A stretch of DNA of 64,000 nucleotides from Cryomorphaceae bacterium BACL29 MAG-121220-bin8 (GTDB lineage Bacteria > Bacteroidota > Bacteroidia > Flavobacteriales > Flavobacteriaceae), in contig CAJJCV010000006.1 in the NCBI GenBank assembly GCA_905182765.1, positions 40,943 through 104,942 of the forward strand. Reading direction: 5' to 3'. Below are positions 17,438 to 27,359 of the stretch, piece by piece (positions within the stretch are counted from its first letter, which is position 1; every line of letters starts with the position of its first letter). The position numbers and the translations under genes were made by a program. The notes below the pieces were generated by a model. It was not told the DNA's origin, made no database searches, and saw nothing but the letters and a program-made list of their open reading frames with translations.

Positions 17438-18100
17438 TTGAATAAATTAAAAAAAGTTTTGAACATCATAAAATCTAACTTTCCTGACCTAACTGATTAT
17501 CAAATGACACAATTTAATGATTTGACAATGCTGTATGAAAACTGGAATAATAAAATAAATGTTATTTCTAGAAAAGATATTTCAGAACTAAATACTAGAC
17601 ATGTTTTGCATTCTTTAAGCATTGCCAAAGTAATCAATTTTTTACCTGAGACTAAAATACTTGACGTTGGTACTGGAGGAGGGTTCCCAGGAATTCCTTT
17701 AGCAATTATGTTTCCTGAAGTTTCATTTCATCTAACTGACTCAATTGGAAAAAAAATTAAAGTAGTTCAAGCGATTGCTAATGACCTTGGTCTTAAAAAT
17801 GTTATAGCTGAAAAAATTAGGTCAGAGAATGTTAATCAGCAATACGATTTTATTATTAGTAGAGCTGTTACAAATATGTCAAATTTTGTTAAAATAGTTG
17901 ATGGTAAATTTTCATTTGAAAACAAACATCAAATGAAAAACGGAATTTTATATTTGAAAGGAGGTGATTTAACAAAAGAATTAAAGGATTTTAAACATGT
18001 AAAATCCTTTAAAATCAATAGCTATTTTAACGATACTTTTTTTGATACTAAAAAAATAGTTTACTTACCTATGCCATATATGGATAAGGATATTCACTAG
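17438..18100 (+). CDS. rsmG: 16S rRNA (guanine527-N7)-methyltransferase RsmG
   Basis: RsmG methylates G527 of 16S rRNA, the modification whose loss gives low-level streptomycin resistance. The 220-residue protein shows MLYENWNNKINVISRKDI, the HSLSIAK segment and the SAM-binding loop LDVGTGGGFPGIPLAIMFP. IISRAVTNMSNFV corresponds to the later family block. No ATG or GTG exists in frame upstream, so the start is TTG at 17438, with AATAAATTAAAAAAAG after it. The 3' end overlaps the convergent pruA by 32 bases. Confidence 0.93.
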   Translation: MNKLKKVLNIIKSNFPDLTDYQMTQFNDLTMLYENWNNKINVISRKDISELNTRHVLHSLSIAKVINFLPETKILDVGTGGGFPGIPLAIMFPEVSFHLTDSIGKKIKVVQAIANDLGLKNVIAEKIRSENVNQQYDFIISRAVTNMSNFVKIVDGKFSFENKHQMKNGILYLKGGDLTKELKDFKHVKSFKINSYFNDTFFDTKKIVYLPMPYMDKDIH

Positions 18101-19694
18101 GAGGATTAAAATTTTCCTTAATTAATCTAGGAGAAACCCATCTTAAAAGGTTTAGTTTTGATCCTGCTTTATCATTAGTTCCTGATGCTCTTGATCCGCC
18201 AAACGGCTGTTGGCCTACAACAGCTCCAGATGGTTTATCATTGATATAAAAATTACCAGCACTATATCTTAAAGTTTTTAACGCATAATCAATTGTTTCT
18301 CTGTCATTAGAAATAAAAGCTCCTGTTAAAGCGTACATTGATGTTTTGTCTACTAATGATAATGTTTCTTTCCAATCATTATCTTCATAGATGTATATTG
18401 TTACAACAGGCCCAAATATTTCCTTTTCCATTGTTATGAAATTTGGATTAGATGTTAGGATTATTGTAGGTGAAATAAAATAACCATTGGACTTATCATA
18501 ATCTCCTCCAATAATAATTTCTGCGTCACTAGAATTTTTAGCTGTTTCAATGTACTTGACTATTTTATCAAAAGAATTTTCGTGAATTACTGCAGTCATA
18601 AAATGCTCAAAATCTCTAGGTGAACCCATGGTGATAGTGCTAATTTGATTTTTTAAATTTTGAATAATTTCTTTAGATTTTGATTTAGGTATATAAACTC
18701 TTGATGCAGCTGAACATTTTTGCCCTTGATATTCAAATCCACCTCTTACAATCGCTGTTGAAACTATTTTTGAATCAGCAGTTGGATGTGAGAAAATAAA
18801 ATCTTTACCACCAGTTTCTCCAACAATTCTAGGATAGTCTCTATAAATGTTAATATTGGATCCCACTTTTGACCAAAGAGATTTAAATACATCTGTTGAC
18901 CCTGTAAAATGGATACCAGAAAGATTTGAATTTTTTAATGCAATATCAGTAATCATTACTGGATCGCCAGTAACAAGATTTATAACACCTTTTGGAAGAC
19001 CTGCCTCTTTAAAAACATCCATAATTATCTTAGCACTATAAACTTGATGGTCGCTAGGTTTCCATAAAACAACATTACCCATAAGAGCAGCACTAGCACA
19101 TAAGTTTCCGCCAATAGCGGTAAAGTTAAATGGTGTGATAGCATAAACAAACCCCTCTAGTGGTCTATATTCTAATCTATTTGAAACTTCCCCAACAGTA
19201 ATAGGCTGTTCTTGATAAATTTCGTTCATATAAACTATATTAAGTTTAAGAAAATCTACAAGTTCACACGCAGCATCAATTTCTGCCTGAAAAATAGTTT
19301 TTGATTGACCGATCATAGTTGCAGCATTTATTTTTGATCTATATGGTCCTGCTATTAGTTCTGCGGCTTTTAAAAATATTGAAGCTCTTTCTTGCCATGA
19401 TGTTTCTGTCCATTGGGTTTTAACACTTAATGAATTATTTATTGCATCTTTTACATGTTGTTTGTTGCAGACAGAAAAACTTCCGACTACCTTTTTATGA
19501 TCATGAGGAGGGGTGATGTTTTTTCTTTCATCAGTATATATTTCGTCTTCACCAATGTAAAGTGGGATTTTTATATTTTGACTATACATCGAATCGTAAG
19601 TATTTTTAACTTCAATCCTTTCATTAGAATTTTTTAAATAATCTTTAATATCTTCATTTTTTAACTCTGGAACCTTAAACATAGAATTTTTCAT
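18069..19694 (-). CDS. pruA: L-glutamate gamma-semialdehyde (1-pyrroline-5-carboxylate) dehydrogenase
   Basis: The enzyme oxidises glutamate semialdehyde to glutamate using NAD+, the second step of proline catabolism. The 541 residues match the stand-alone P5CDH group (about 540 aa) found in Bacteroidota and eukaryotes. Aldehyde dehydrogenase landmarks are AITPFNFTAIGGNLCASAAL, KPSDHQVYSAK, IHFTGSTDVF, the general-base Glu in VGETGGKDFIF and the catalytic Cys in GFEYQGQKCSAASRVYIP. It lies 14 bases downstream of apaG on the same strand. The proline dehydrogenase partner is not in this window. Confidence 0.94.
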   Translation of the reverse strand: MKNSMFKVPELKNEDIKDYLKNSNERIEVKNTYDSMYSQNIKIPLYIGEDEIYTDERKNITPPHDHKKVVGSFSVCNKQHVKDAINNSLSVKTQWTETSWQERASIFLKAAELIAGPYRSKINAATMIGQSKTIFQAEIDAACELVDFLKLNIVYMNEIYQEQPITVGEVSNRLEYRPLEGFVYAITPFNFTAIGGNLCASAALMGNVVLWKPSDHQVYSAKIIMDVFKEAGLPKGVINLVTGDPVMITDIALKNSNLSGIHFTGSTDVFKSLWSKVGSNINIYRDYPRIVGETGGKDFIFSHPTADSKIVSTAIVRGGFEYQGQKCSAASRVYIPKSKSKEIIQNLKNQISTITMGSPRDFEHFMTAVIHENSFDKIVKYIETAKNSSDAEIIIGGDYDKSNGYFISPTIILTSNPNFITMEKEIFGPVVTIYIYEDNDWKETLSLVDKTSMYALTGAFISNDRETIDYALKTLRYSAGNFYINDKPSGAVVGQQPFGGSRASGTNDKAGSKLNLLRWVSPRLIKENFNPPSEYPYPYMA

Positions 19695-19708
19695 TATTAT
19701 TTGTATTT

Positions 19709-20095
19709 TTAATTGAGGGCTTGTGGAGAATTTAATTTAAAAGTTGGAATATATGCTCTAAATTTTTTACCGGTATTTATATCTATCATATTATAAAATC
19801 CTCTCATAGCACCAACAGTGGATTTAATTAAGCACCCAGATGAATATTCATGAGAATCTCCAGGCTTAATAATTGGTTTTTCTCCAATTACACCTTCTCC
19901 ATCTATTATTATATCACTATTTAAAGAATCAAAAATTCTCCAATGTCTTGATTTAAGTTGGACTGAATTTTTACTTTGATTTAATATAGAAATTGTATAA
20001 CTAAAAGAATAGTTCAAAATATAGTTTTTGAAATAAGAACCATCAAAAAAAACTTTGACAGAAATTTTAATTCCTCTAGTAACGTGATTAATCAT
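19709..20095 (-). CDS. apaG: ApaG-domain protein
   Basis: A 128-residue single-domain ApaG protein with an immunoglobulin-like fold. Typical blocks are YTISILNQSKNSVQLKSRHWRIFD, EGVIGEKPIIKPGDSHEYSSGC and GAMRGFYNMI. It was linked in enterobacteria to Co2+/Mg2+ phenotypes and Ap4A. The biochemical role remains unsettled and I make no stronger claim. It is encoded between the DUF5103 plug gene and pruA, all on the minus strand. Confidence 0.92.
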   Translation of the reverse strand: MINHVTRGIKISVKVFFDGSYFKNYILNYSFSYTISILNQSKNSVQLKSRHWRIFDSLNSDIIIDGEGVIGEKPIIKPGDSHEYSSGCLIKSTVGAMRGFYNMIDINTGKKFRAYIPTFKLNSPQALN

Positions 20096-20139
20096 TGTGG
20101 CTAAGTTATATATTTAAAATAAGAATTTAAATAGTTCAT

Positions 20140-21354
20140 TTAATTTTTAATATTAACACTAGACCTCTCGCTAATTGAAATTAATTTATAATATTTTTCA
20201 GTTAATTTTTTATGAAAAACTAGCGCAGTATAATTGTTTTCAGTTTCCCAAAAATTTCCTGAATAAAACATTAATTCATCACCTGGTCCAATAAAGCAAT
20301 AAGTATAGTTGTAAAACCCTTGCTTAAATTTGAATTCTCCAAAAAATCTATCGTTTATAAGCTTTAGTTCATACTTTTTTGATAAAGTAAAATCATTAAA
20401 TTCACCAATAATAAATACTCTGTCATTTTTGGTTAGCACATTAGGCTTAAAACTAAATTTTACAAGCGAATAATCATTTTCAATTTCCGGGTTATCAAAT
20501 TTATTATTAACTACAAATGAACCATTGATGTCAGGGTTGTATTGGTAGATACCATTCCTTCTATCAACGTCAGTTCTTAAAAAAGTTTCATAAACATCGT
20601 TTAGTTCAGTTTTGTAGACATTGATGTTTGTGGAATTTATTTTAGAATTATCAAAATTCAGAAATTCATTTCCGGCTTTAAATAAAATATTTTTAAAAAT
20701 CAAGTTGTTGTTTAAGAAATAATCAGGGTTTTGAATTACTTTAAAATTATTCCAATTGTTATTTTTTATAATTACTAGTTTTAAATCAGATGAATTACCA
20801 TTGAATTCGTTACAGTTATCGCAATTAAGGGAGATGTCAATGCTTTGATGACTTTCGATTTTTTTCAGATCATTTGATCTTTTTATTTTAATACTTGTTG
20901 AAATCAATTGATTTAAAACAGAAAATTTTTTTTCAAATAGAAAATCTCCATTACTTTTATGAATACTAATTGAGTAATTTCCTGAAATCTTTAATTTAAG
21001 ATCTTGATTTGGAATTGAAATTTGATAATTAGTGTAATCAATTAATGTATTGTAAGAATTTTCAAAATCTTCAATTAAATTATCATCATAACCATCAATA
21101 TATTCGGATTTTAAAATTCTTGAGGGATTCCATTTGTAGTCAAAATGATTTATTTTGTAATAATAACTTGATTTTTTTATGTTCAAATCATCGAATGAAA
21201 AAGATATTTTATCATTCAGGTTAAACACTGGATAATTTAATTTTGATCCATGAATATTAACATTGTATATGTTTTCAGATATTTTTTTAGTTTGACTAAA
21301 GTTTATAGTGAACGATAGTGAAAAAAGCAAAATACTAATTAAAATTTTATTCAT
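20140..21354 (-). CDS. DUF5103 type IX secretion system plug protein
   Basis: A 404-residue secreted protein. Residues 1-20 (MNKILISILLFSLSFTINFS) are a signal peptide. The mature sequence is all-beta. LSFSFDDLNIKKSSYYYKINHFDYKW-like text early on and FIGEFNDFTLSKKYEL plus FKQGFYNYTYCFIGPGDE late on fit the DUF5103 family. In Flavobacterium the DUF5103 protein closes the periplasmic side of the SprA translocon when it is not loaded. The gene is divergent from nqrA across 154 bases (true nqrA start). This neighbourhood of apaG, DUF5103 and nqr is, as I recall it, common in flavobacteria. Confidence 0.85.
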   Translation of the reverse strand: MNKILISILLFSLSFTINFSQTKKISENIYNVNIHGSKLNYPVFNLNDKISFSFDDLNIKKSSYYYKINHFDYKWNPSRILKSEYIDGYDDNLIEDFENSYNTLIDYTNYQISIPNQDLKLKISGNYSISIHKSNGDFLFEKKFSVLNQLISTSIKIKRSNDLKKIESHQSIDISLNCDNCNEFNGNSSDLKLVIIKNNNWNNFKVIQNPDYFLNNNLIFKNILFKAGNEFLNFDNSKINSTNINVYKTELNDVYETFLRTDVDRRNGIYQYNPDINGSFVVNNKFDNPEIENDYSLVKFSFKPNVLTKNDRVFIIGEFNDFTLSKKYELKLINDRFFGEFKFKQGFYNYTYCFIGPGDELMFYSGNFWETENNYTALVFHKKLTEKYYKLISISERSSVNIKN

Positions 21355-21476
21355 TTTTATAAAAAAATAAAGTTATGTCTTTTTATATACTTCACTTATT
21401 TGTATTGTATTATTTAGAATGAATATAAATAAAAAACATTATCCTGAATCAGCTTTTAAAAATAGCTTTTAATTGA

Positions 21477-21484
21477 TAAATTTG
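21477..21484 (+). promoter_or_regulatory. -7 promoter box for the nqr operon
   Basis: TAAATTTG, an exact TAnnTTTG match, lies 24 bases before the nqrA ATG at 21509. It falls inside the N-terminal extension of the ORF-track reading (TTG at 21473), which argues against that start. Confidence 0.65.
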
Positions 21485-21508
21485 CGCTCTATTTTACAGC
21501 AAATAATT

Positions 21509-22864
21509 ATGTCAAATGACATCCAAATTAAGAATGGTTTAACCATCAATTTAAAAGGAGCTCCTGAAAACATCGTAAAAAAAGCTTCGTTTCCTAAATC
21601 TGTTTCAATTAATCCGTTAAATTTTCATCTTATAACTCCTAAATTGGTGGTTAAAGTTGGTGATAAAGTTAAAATGGGTGATGTTGTTTTTTATTCAAAA
21701 AAGAATCCTGAAATTAAATTTTGTTCACCTGTTTCTGGAACTATTTCCGATATAGTTAGAGGTGCTAAAAGAAAGATTTTAGAAATTCTTATTGATAGTG
21801 ATAATAATCAAAATATCAAAAAACATAAAATTTCAAAAATAGATTCTTACTTAAGAAATGATGTGTTAGATCTTTTGTTAAATTCGGGTTGTTGGCCATT
21901 TATTAAGCAAAGACCTTATGATATTATCGCAAATCCAAATGATACTCCTAAATCTATTTTTATTTCGGCCGTTAGTTCTGCACCTATTGCAGCAGACATT
22001 GAAATTATTTTAAATGATCAAAAAGAAGAATTTAAAGCCGGTTTAAATGTTTTAAATAAATTAACCGACGGGGATTTAAATGTTTGTATTGAAAAAAATC
22101 ATAATTCATTTATTCAAGAAATAGATAATATTTCCATTCATAATGTTTCAGGATTACATCCTGCTGGAAATGTTGGTGTACAAATTCATCACATCGACCC
22201 TGTTAATAGTGGTGAAAAAGTTTGGATACTCGGAGCCGAAGATGTAGCAATAATTGGTAAATTATTTTTAACTGGAATCTACGAACCAACAAGAACAATA
22301 GCTGTTTCTGGTCCTCCCGTAAAGTATCCTCAATATTATAAAACAATTGTTGGTTCTAAACTATCAAACATTATTAGTGATGCTGGTATAAGTGCCAATG
22401 ATAATTTAAGGTTTATTAATGGAGATGTTTTGACAGGATACTCTGTAGATAAAGATAGTTATCTAGGATTTTATAATAATACTCTATCGGTTTTGAGAGA
22501 AGGTAATCATTACAGGATGTTTGGATGGATTCCTTTTATTAATAATAAAGTTCCTAGTATTTATAAAACTTCTTTTTCTTGGTTATTTTCTAATAAAAAA
22601 TATGATTTAGACACTAACTTGAATGGTGAGGAAAGAGCCCTTGTAGTTACTGGCGAAATGGAAGATGTTTTTCCAATGGATATTTTTCCAATGCAATTAT
22701 TGAAAGAATGTATGTCTGGCAACATAGAAAAAATGGAAAATTTAGGAATTTATGAAGTTGCACCCGAAGATTTCGCATTAATTGATTATTCGTCATCTTC
22801 TAAAATTGAAGCTCAAAAAATAATAAGAGAGGGATTAGATTTAATGGTTTTAGAGGTTGGATAA
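21509..22864 (+). CDS. nqrA: Na+-translocating NADH:quinone reductase subunit A
   Basis: NqrA is the cytoplasmic scaffold subunit of the Na+-NQR respiratory pump, near the quinone site. I start it at the ATG giving MSNDIQIKNGLTINLKGAPE, the usual NqrA N-terminus. The ORF-track TTG, 36 bases upstream, overlaps the promoter box. The 451-residue length is normal. Family blocks include VKVGDKVKMGDVVFYSKKNP (a biotinyl/lipoyl-like fold), CSPVSGTISDIVRGAKR, HNVSGLHPAGNVGVQIHHIDP and YIVGS-like YKTIVGSKLSN. It is the first of eight genes, nqrA to apbE, on the plus strand. Confidence 0.95.
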   Translation: MSNDIQIKNGLTINLKGAPENIVKKASFPKSVSINPLNFHLITPKLVVKVGDKVKMGDVVFYSKKNPEIKFCSPVSGTISDIVRGAKRKILEILIDSDNNQNIKKHKISKIDSYLRNDVLDLLLNSGCWPFIKQRPYDIIANPNDTPKSIFISAVSSAPIAADIEIILNDQKEEFKAGLNVLNKLTDGDLNVCIEKNHNSFIQEIDNISIHNVSGLHPAGNVGVQIHHIDPVNSGEKVWILGAEDVAIIGKLFLTGIYEPTRTIAVSGPPVKYPQYYKTIVGSKLSNIISDAGISANDNLRFINGDVLTGYSVDKDSYLGFYNNTLSVLREGNHYRMFGWIPFINNKVPSIYKTSFSWLFSNKKYDLDTNLNGEERALVVTGEMEDVFPMDIFPMQLLKECMSGNIEKMENLGIYEVAPEDFALIDYSSSSKIEAQKIIREGLDLMVLEVG

Positions 22865-22883
22865 AATAAATAGTAATAAATAA

Positions 22884-24041
22884 ATGAACATTAGAAAAAT
22901 TTTAGATACTGTAAAAAAACCTTTTGGTAAGGGTGAGAAATTTGAAAAGTATGCACCAGCTGTAAATGCTTTTGATACTTTTTTATTTGTTCCTAATCAC
23001 ACTACTAAACACGGAGCACATATTAGAGATGCTGTTGATTTAAAAAGAACAATGATTACAGTTATTTTAGCACTTTTACCTGCTCTGTTTTACGGAATAT
23101 ATAACACTGGATTTCAGTATTATTCACAGTTAGACACTTCTTTTACTACAATTGATGCAATTATTCATGGATCTATTAAAATAGTTCCAATGATAGCTGT
23201 TTCTTATATTGTAGGGCTAGCTATTGAATTTGCTTTTGCTATATATAGAGGTCACGAGGTTAACGAGGGTTACTTGGTAACAGGTCTTTTAATTCCTATG
23301 ATTATGCCAGTTGATATTCCTTTGTGGATGGTCGGACTTTCTGTAGCTTTTGCTGTTTTAATAGGTAAAGAAGCCTTTGGTGGTACAGGGATGAATATTC
23401 TAAATCCTGCTCTAACAGCTAGAGCTTTTGCTTTTTTTGCTTATCCTACTTATATGTCAGGCAATAAAGTATGGGTTTCTGAAGCTTCAAATATTGACGG
23501 TGTTTCCGGTGAAACTATATTAGGGATGTTAGCTTCAGGTGAGAGTACAATTCCATACGACGTTTCTCAGATGTTTTATGGTGCTATCCCTGGTTCAATT
23601 GCAGAAACTTCTACTCTTATGGTTGTGATAGGTGCTTTTATTTTAATTTTTACTGGAGTTGGAAGTTGGAGAATAATGTTAGGAAGTGTTATAGGTGCTG
23701 CTGTAACGGGACTTTTATTTAATTTATGGGGAGCTAATGAATTAATGAATTTTAGTTGGTTCAATCATTTAATTGTTGGTGGCTTTGCTTTTGGTGTAGT
23801 TTTTATGGCTACTGATCCTGTTTCTGCAGCTCAAACAACAAAAGGAAAATGGATTTACGGAATTCTAGTTGGTTTGTTTTGTATTCTAATACGAGTTTTT
23901 AACCCAGCTTATCCTGAAGGAGTTATGTTAGCAATTTTACTTATGAATGTATTTGCACCAACAATTGATCATTATGTTATTGAATCTAACATCAAAAAAA
24001 GATTAAACAGAAAATTAAATTCTAATTTAAATGTAGCTTAA
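22884..24041 (+). CDS. nqrB: Na+-translocating NADH:quinone reductase subunit B
   Basis: NqrB is a 385-residue integral-membrane flavoprotein of the RnfD/NqrB family with about ten helices, and forms the main Na+ path. Conserved stretches are NPALTARAFAFFAYPTYMSG, GGFAFGVVFMATDPVSAAQT and NVFAPTIDHYVIESN. FMN is attached to a threonine by ApbE. The acceptor is probably Thr211 in DGVSGETILG. The usual flavinylation consensus has Ala before Thr (SGAT), so SGET is a deviation worth checking. It follows nqrA by 19 bases and is followed by nqrC after 1 base. Confidence 0.95.
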   Translation: MNIRKILDTVKKPFGKGEKFEKYAPAVNAFDTFLFVPNHTTKHGAHIRDAVDLKRTMITVILALLPALFYGIYNTGFQYYSQLDTSFTTIDAIIHGSIKIVPMIAVSYIVGLAIEFAFAIYRGHEVNEGYLVTGLLIPMIMPVDIPLWMVGLSVAFAVLIGKEAFGGTGMNILNPALTARAFAFFAYPTYMSGNKVWVSEASNIDGVSGETILGMLASGESTIPYDVSQMFYGAIPGSIAETSTLMVVIGAFILIFTGVGSWRIMLGSVIGAAVTGLLFNLWGANELMNFSWFNHLIVGGFAFGVVFMATDPVSAAQTTKGKWIYGILVGLFCILIRVFNPAYPEGVMLAILLMNVFAPTIDHYVIESNIKKRLNRKLNSNLNVA

Positions 24042-24042
24042 T

Positions 24043-24804
24043 ATGAATAGAGACTCAAACGTTTACACTTTTACATTTGCTGCTTTAATGGTTTTTGTTG
24101 TGGCATCAGTATTGGCATTCACTTCTTTTTCTTTAAAAGATTTACAAAATGAAAATGTAAGAAAAGAAAAAATGCAAAATATTCTTTCAACTGTTGGAAT
24201 TCAGACGGATAGGGAAGGAGCTGAAAAACTTTTTGATCAATATATTAAAGAACAATTAGCTGTTCAAAGTGATGGTTCAATAGATAATTCAGTTAATGTC
24301 TTCAAAGAAGTTAAACTTGCATTAGAATTAAAAAAATCTCCTGATTCTCAAGATTTCCCTTTATATGTAGCTGAAATTGATTCCGAGAAATTCTATATAA
24401 TTCCAATTAGAGGAAATGGCCTTTGGAATGCGATTTTTGGATATATTTCCTTAAAAGAAGATTTAAATACTATTAAAGGAGTAGTCTTTGATCACGTTGG
24501 CGAAACAGCAGGACTTGGCGCTGAAATTACCCAAGATTGGTTTATAGAAAGATTTATCGATGAAAAATTATTTGATGCTAATAGAAATCTTATGGGTATA
24601 ACTGTTTCAAAAACTAATAATGACCCATCAAATCTTGACAAAACTGATCACGAAGTTGATGCAATTTCTGGAGCTACAATTACAGGAGATGGAGTTACTG
24701 ATATGATAAAAGAAAGAATAACACATTATGTTCCTTATTTTGAGTTTATAAAGTCAACTAATAGCATTGCTGCTATGTCAGGTAATAACTTAAACCTTAA
24801 CTAA
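24043..24804 (+). CDS. nqrC: Na+-translocating NADH:quinone reductase subunit C
   Basis: NqrC carries covalently bound FMN on the periplasmic side. It has one N-terminal helix (about residues 10-30) and an FMN-binding domain. The flavinylation motif DAISGATITGDG is intact, with Thr212 as the expected FMN-phosphate acceptor. GNGLWNAIFGYISL, FDHVGETAGLGAEIT and KTDHEVDAISGAT are standard blocks. The 253-residue length is normal. It is tightly coupled to nqrB and nqrD with 1-base gaps. Confidence 0.95.
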   Translation: MNRDSNVYTFTFAALMVFVVASVLAFTSFSLKDLQNENVRKEKMQNILSTVGIQTDREGAEKLFDQYIKEQLAVQSDGSIDNSVNVFKEVKLALELKKSPDSQDFPLYVAEIDSEKFYIIPIRGNGLWNAIFGYISLKEDLNTIKGVVFDHVGETAGLGAEITQDWFIERFIDEKLFDANRNLMGITVSKTNNDPSNLDKTDHEVDAISGATITGDGVTDMIKERITHYVPYFEFIKSTNSIAAMSGNNLNLN

Positions 24805-24805
24805 T

Positions 24806-25426
24806 ATGTCTAAAAATAAAGTTTTACTTACTGATCCTTTAGATGATAATAATCCAATTACTGTTCAAGTTCTAGGAATATGTTCAGCTCTAGCAATTAC
24901 TGTTCAACTTAAAGCAGCTATTGTAATGAGTTTGTCTGTGGTTGCAGTAATGGCAGCTAGTAATGTCACTATTTCAATTTTAAGAGATTTAATTCCAAAT
25001 AGAATAAGAATTATAGTTCAACTTGTGGTAGTAGCTTCTATGGTTGTATTGGTTGATCAAGTTTTAAGGGCATATGCGTATGATGTTAGTAAAGAACTAT
25101 CAATTTTTATTGGACTTATTATTACAAATTGTATTGTAATGGGAAGACTAGAAGCTTTTGCACTTGGTAATGGAGTTTGGAGATCGTTTTTGGATGGTGT
25201 TGGAAATGCATTTGGATATGCATGGATTTTGATATTGGTTGCCTTTTTTAGAGAACTTTTCGGATCTGGCAAATTATTAGGGATCCAAGTTATTCCTGAT
25301 TTTATTTATGAAATGGGTTATGTAGATAATGGTCTTATGCTATTATCTCCAATGGCATTGATAACAGTTGGTCTAATTATTTGGGTACAAAGATCAAGAA
25401 ATAGAAAACTTATTGAACAAGGATAA
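24806..25426 (+). CDS. nqrD: Na+-translocating NADH:quinone reductase subunit D
   Basis: NqrD is a six-helix membrane subunit (206 residues) homologous to NqrE and RnfE. The two cysteines that, with two from NqrE, hold the intramembrane iron centre are visible: Cys26 in [15 protein letters not shown], and the Cys in [18 protein letters not shown]. Other landmarks are [17 protein letters not shown] and [18 protein letters not shown]. The position after nqrC and before nqrE is canonical. Confidence 0.95.
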   Translation: MSKNKVLLTDPLDDNNPITVQVLGICSALAITVQLKAAIVMSLSVVAVMAASNVTISILRDLIPNRIRIIVQLVVVASMVVLVDQVLRAYAYDVSKELSIFIGLIITNCIVMGRLEAFALGNGVWRSFLDGVGNAFGYAWILILVAFFRELFGSGKLLGIQVIPDFIYEMGYVDNGLMLLSPMALITVGLIIWVQRSRNRKLIEQG

Positions 25427-25437
25427 AAAATAACATA

Positions 25438-26052
25438 ATGGATTACGCAAATTTATTTATTAAAAGCATTTTCATAGAAAACATGGTTTTTGCATATTTC
25501 TTAGGAATGTGTTCTTATTTAGCTGTTTCTAAAACTGTTAAAACATCCATTGGAATGGGTTTTGCAGTAATTTTTGTATTAACCATTACTGTCCCTTTAA
25601 ACTTTTTAATTGATCAATATCTTTTACAAGCCGGAGCATTAAAATGGATAGGTCCAGAATATGCAGAACTTGATTTAAGTTTTTTAAGTTTTATTATGTT
25701 TATAGCCGTTATTGCTTCTATGGTTCAGTTAGTTGAAATGATTGTAGAAAAATTCTCTCCAGCTTTATATGGAGCTCTTGGAATATTTTTACCATTAATT
25801 GCTGTTAATTGTGCTATTCTAGGAGGATCACTTTTTATGCAGATTAAAAATTTTTCAGGTATTACTGAATCAGCTATTTACGGATTTGGATCGGGAATAG
25901 GTTGGCTTTTAGCTATTGTTGCTATTGCTGCTATCCGTGAAAAAATAGCATACTCTAATGTTCCTGCTCCTTTAAAGGGATTAGGAATAACATTTATTAT
26001 AACTGGACTAATGGCCATTGGTTTTATGAGCTTTATGGGAATTAAACTTTAA
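25438..26052 (+). CDS. nqrE: Na+-translocating NADH:quinone reductase subunit E
   Basis: NqrE is the 204-residue partner of NqrD with inverted topology. Its iron-centre cysteines are Cys25 in [17 protein letters not shown] and the Cys in [14 protein letters not shown]. It also shows [24 protein letters not shown] and [20 protein letters not shown]. The gene lies 11 bases after nqrD and 8 before nqrF. Confidence 0.95.
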   Translation: MDYANLFIKSIFIENMVFAYFLGMCSYLAVSKTVKTSIGMGFAVIFVLTITVPLNFLIDQYLLQAGALKWIGPEYAELDLSFLSFIMFIAVIASMVQLVEMIVEKFSPALYGALGIFLPLIAVNCAILGGSLFMQIKNFSGITESAIYGFGSGIGWLLAIVAIAAIREKIAYSNVPAPLKGLGITFIITGLMAIGFMSFMGIKL

Positions 26053-26060
26053 TTTTTTTT

Positions 26061-27359
26061 ATGACAATTTCAACTTATATTTTGTTTAGTATTATAATTT
26101 TTTTAGGAATTATTTTTCTTTTGGTAGGGATGTTACTTGGTGTTAAGGCTAAATTAGTCCCATCAGGTCCTGTTAGTTTATTAGTTAATGGTGAAAATGA
26201 AGTTGAGGTAAAATCTGGAGATACACTTCTTTCAACCTTAAGTAATAATAAAATTTTCTTACCCTCAGCCTGTGGAGGGGGTGGTACTTGTGTACAATGT
26301 AAGTGTATTATAAGTGAGGGTGGTGGTGAAATATTACCAACAGAAACACCTCATTTTTCTAGAAAAGAAATTGCAGAAGGATGGAGATTAGGATGTCAAG
26401 TTAAAGTTAAACAAGACATGATTATTCAAGTTCCTGAAGAAGTTTTTGGAATTAAAAAATGGGAAGGTACTGTTGTAAGAAATTGGAATGTAGCATCATT
26501 CATAAAAGAATTTGTTGTTAAAATACCTGAAGACATGGGTTATAAAGCAGGTGGTTATATTCAAATTGAAATCCCAGAATGTGATATAGATTTTAAAGAC
26601 ATGAATATTGAGTCTCACCCTGAAGAACATCCAGGTGAACCAAATAAATTCCAATTAGAATGGGACAAGTTTAGGCTTTGGGATTTAAAAATGAAAAATA
26701 CTGAATCAGTCGAAAGGGCTTACTCTATGGCTTCTTACCCTGCAGAAGGTAAAGAAATAATGTTAAACGTAAGAATTGCCACTCCACCTTGGGACAGAGC
26801 TTCTAATAATTGGATGGATGTAAATCCAGGAGTTGCTTCATCTTATATTTTTTCTAAAAAACCTGGAGATAAAGTAACTATTTCAGGTCCTTTTGGGGAG
26901 TTTTTCATCAATGAATCTGATTCTGAAATGTTATATGTTGGTGGTGGTGCAGGAATGGCTCCAATGAGATCTCATTTATATCACCTTTTTAGAACACTAA
27001 AGACTGGAAGAAAGGTTAGTTTTTGGTATGGTGGAAGATCCAAAAGAGAGCTATTCTATGTTGAGCACTTTAAAGCATTGGAAAAAGATTTTCCTAATTT
27101 CAAATTTTATATAGCTCTTTCAGAACCATCAGAAGAAGATGGTTGGAAAGTTAAACAAGATTTAGAAGGAGAAGGTGATGGTTTTACTGGATTTGTTCAT
27201 CAAACTGTTATAGATAATTATTTGAACCATCACGAAAATCCTGAAGATATAGAAGTGTATTTTTGTGGTCCCCCTCTTATGAATCAAGCAATTGAAAAAA
27301 TGGCTGATGATTTTGGAGTTCCACCAGAAAATGTCAGATTTGACGACTTTGGAGGATAA
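26061..27359 (+). CDS. nqrF: Na+-translocating NADH:quinone reductase subunit F
   Basis: NqrF is the NADH-oxidising entry point of Na+-NQR. The 432 residues comprise an N-terminal helix (about 5-25) and a 2Fe-2S ferredoxin domain with ligands in [14 protein letters not shown] and RLGCQV. A ferredoxin-reductase-like FAD domain follows ([17 protein letters not shown]), then an NAD domain ([43 protein letters not shown] end). All motifs are intact. The last 29 bases overlap the start of the next gene. Confidence 0.96.
   Translation: MTISTYILFSIIIFLGIIFLLVGMLLGVKAKLVPSGPVSLLVNGENEVEVKSGDTLLSTLSNNKIFLPSACGGGGTCVQCKCIISEGGGEILPTETPHFSRKEIAEGWRLGCQVKVKQDMIIQVPEEVFGIKKWEGTVVRNWNVASFIKEFVVKIPEDMGYKAGGYIQIEIPECDIDFKDMNIESHPEEHPGEPNKFQLEWDKFRLWDLKMKNTESVERAYSMASYPAEGKEIMLNVRIATPPWDRASNNWMDVNPGVASSYIFSKKPGDKVTISGPFGEFFINESDSEMLYVGGGAGMAPMRSHLYHLFRTLKTGRKVSFWYGGRSKRELFYVEHFKALEKDFPNFKFYIALSEPSEEDGWKVKQDLEGEGDGFTGFVHQTVIDNYLNHHENPEDIEVYFCGPPLMNQAIEKMADDFGVPPENVRFDDFGG

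Noticed and set aside
21473-21508. Upstream TTG start of nqrA giving a 12-residue extension
   Set aside because: The TAAATTTG promoter box lies inside it. NqrA proteins normally start at the MSNDIQIK-like position.
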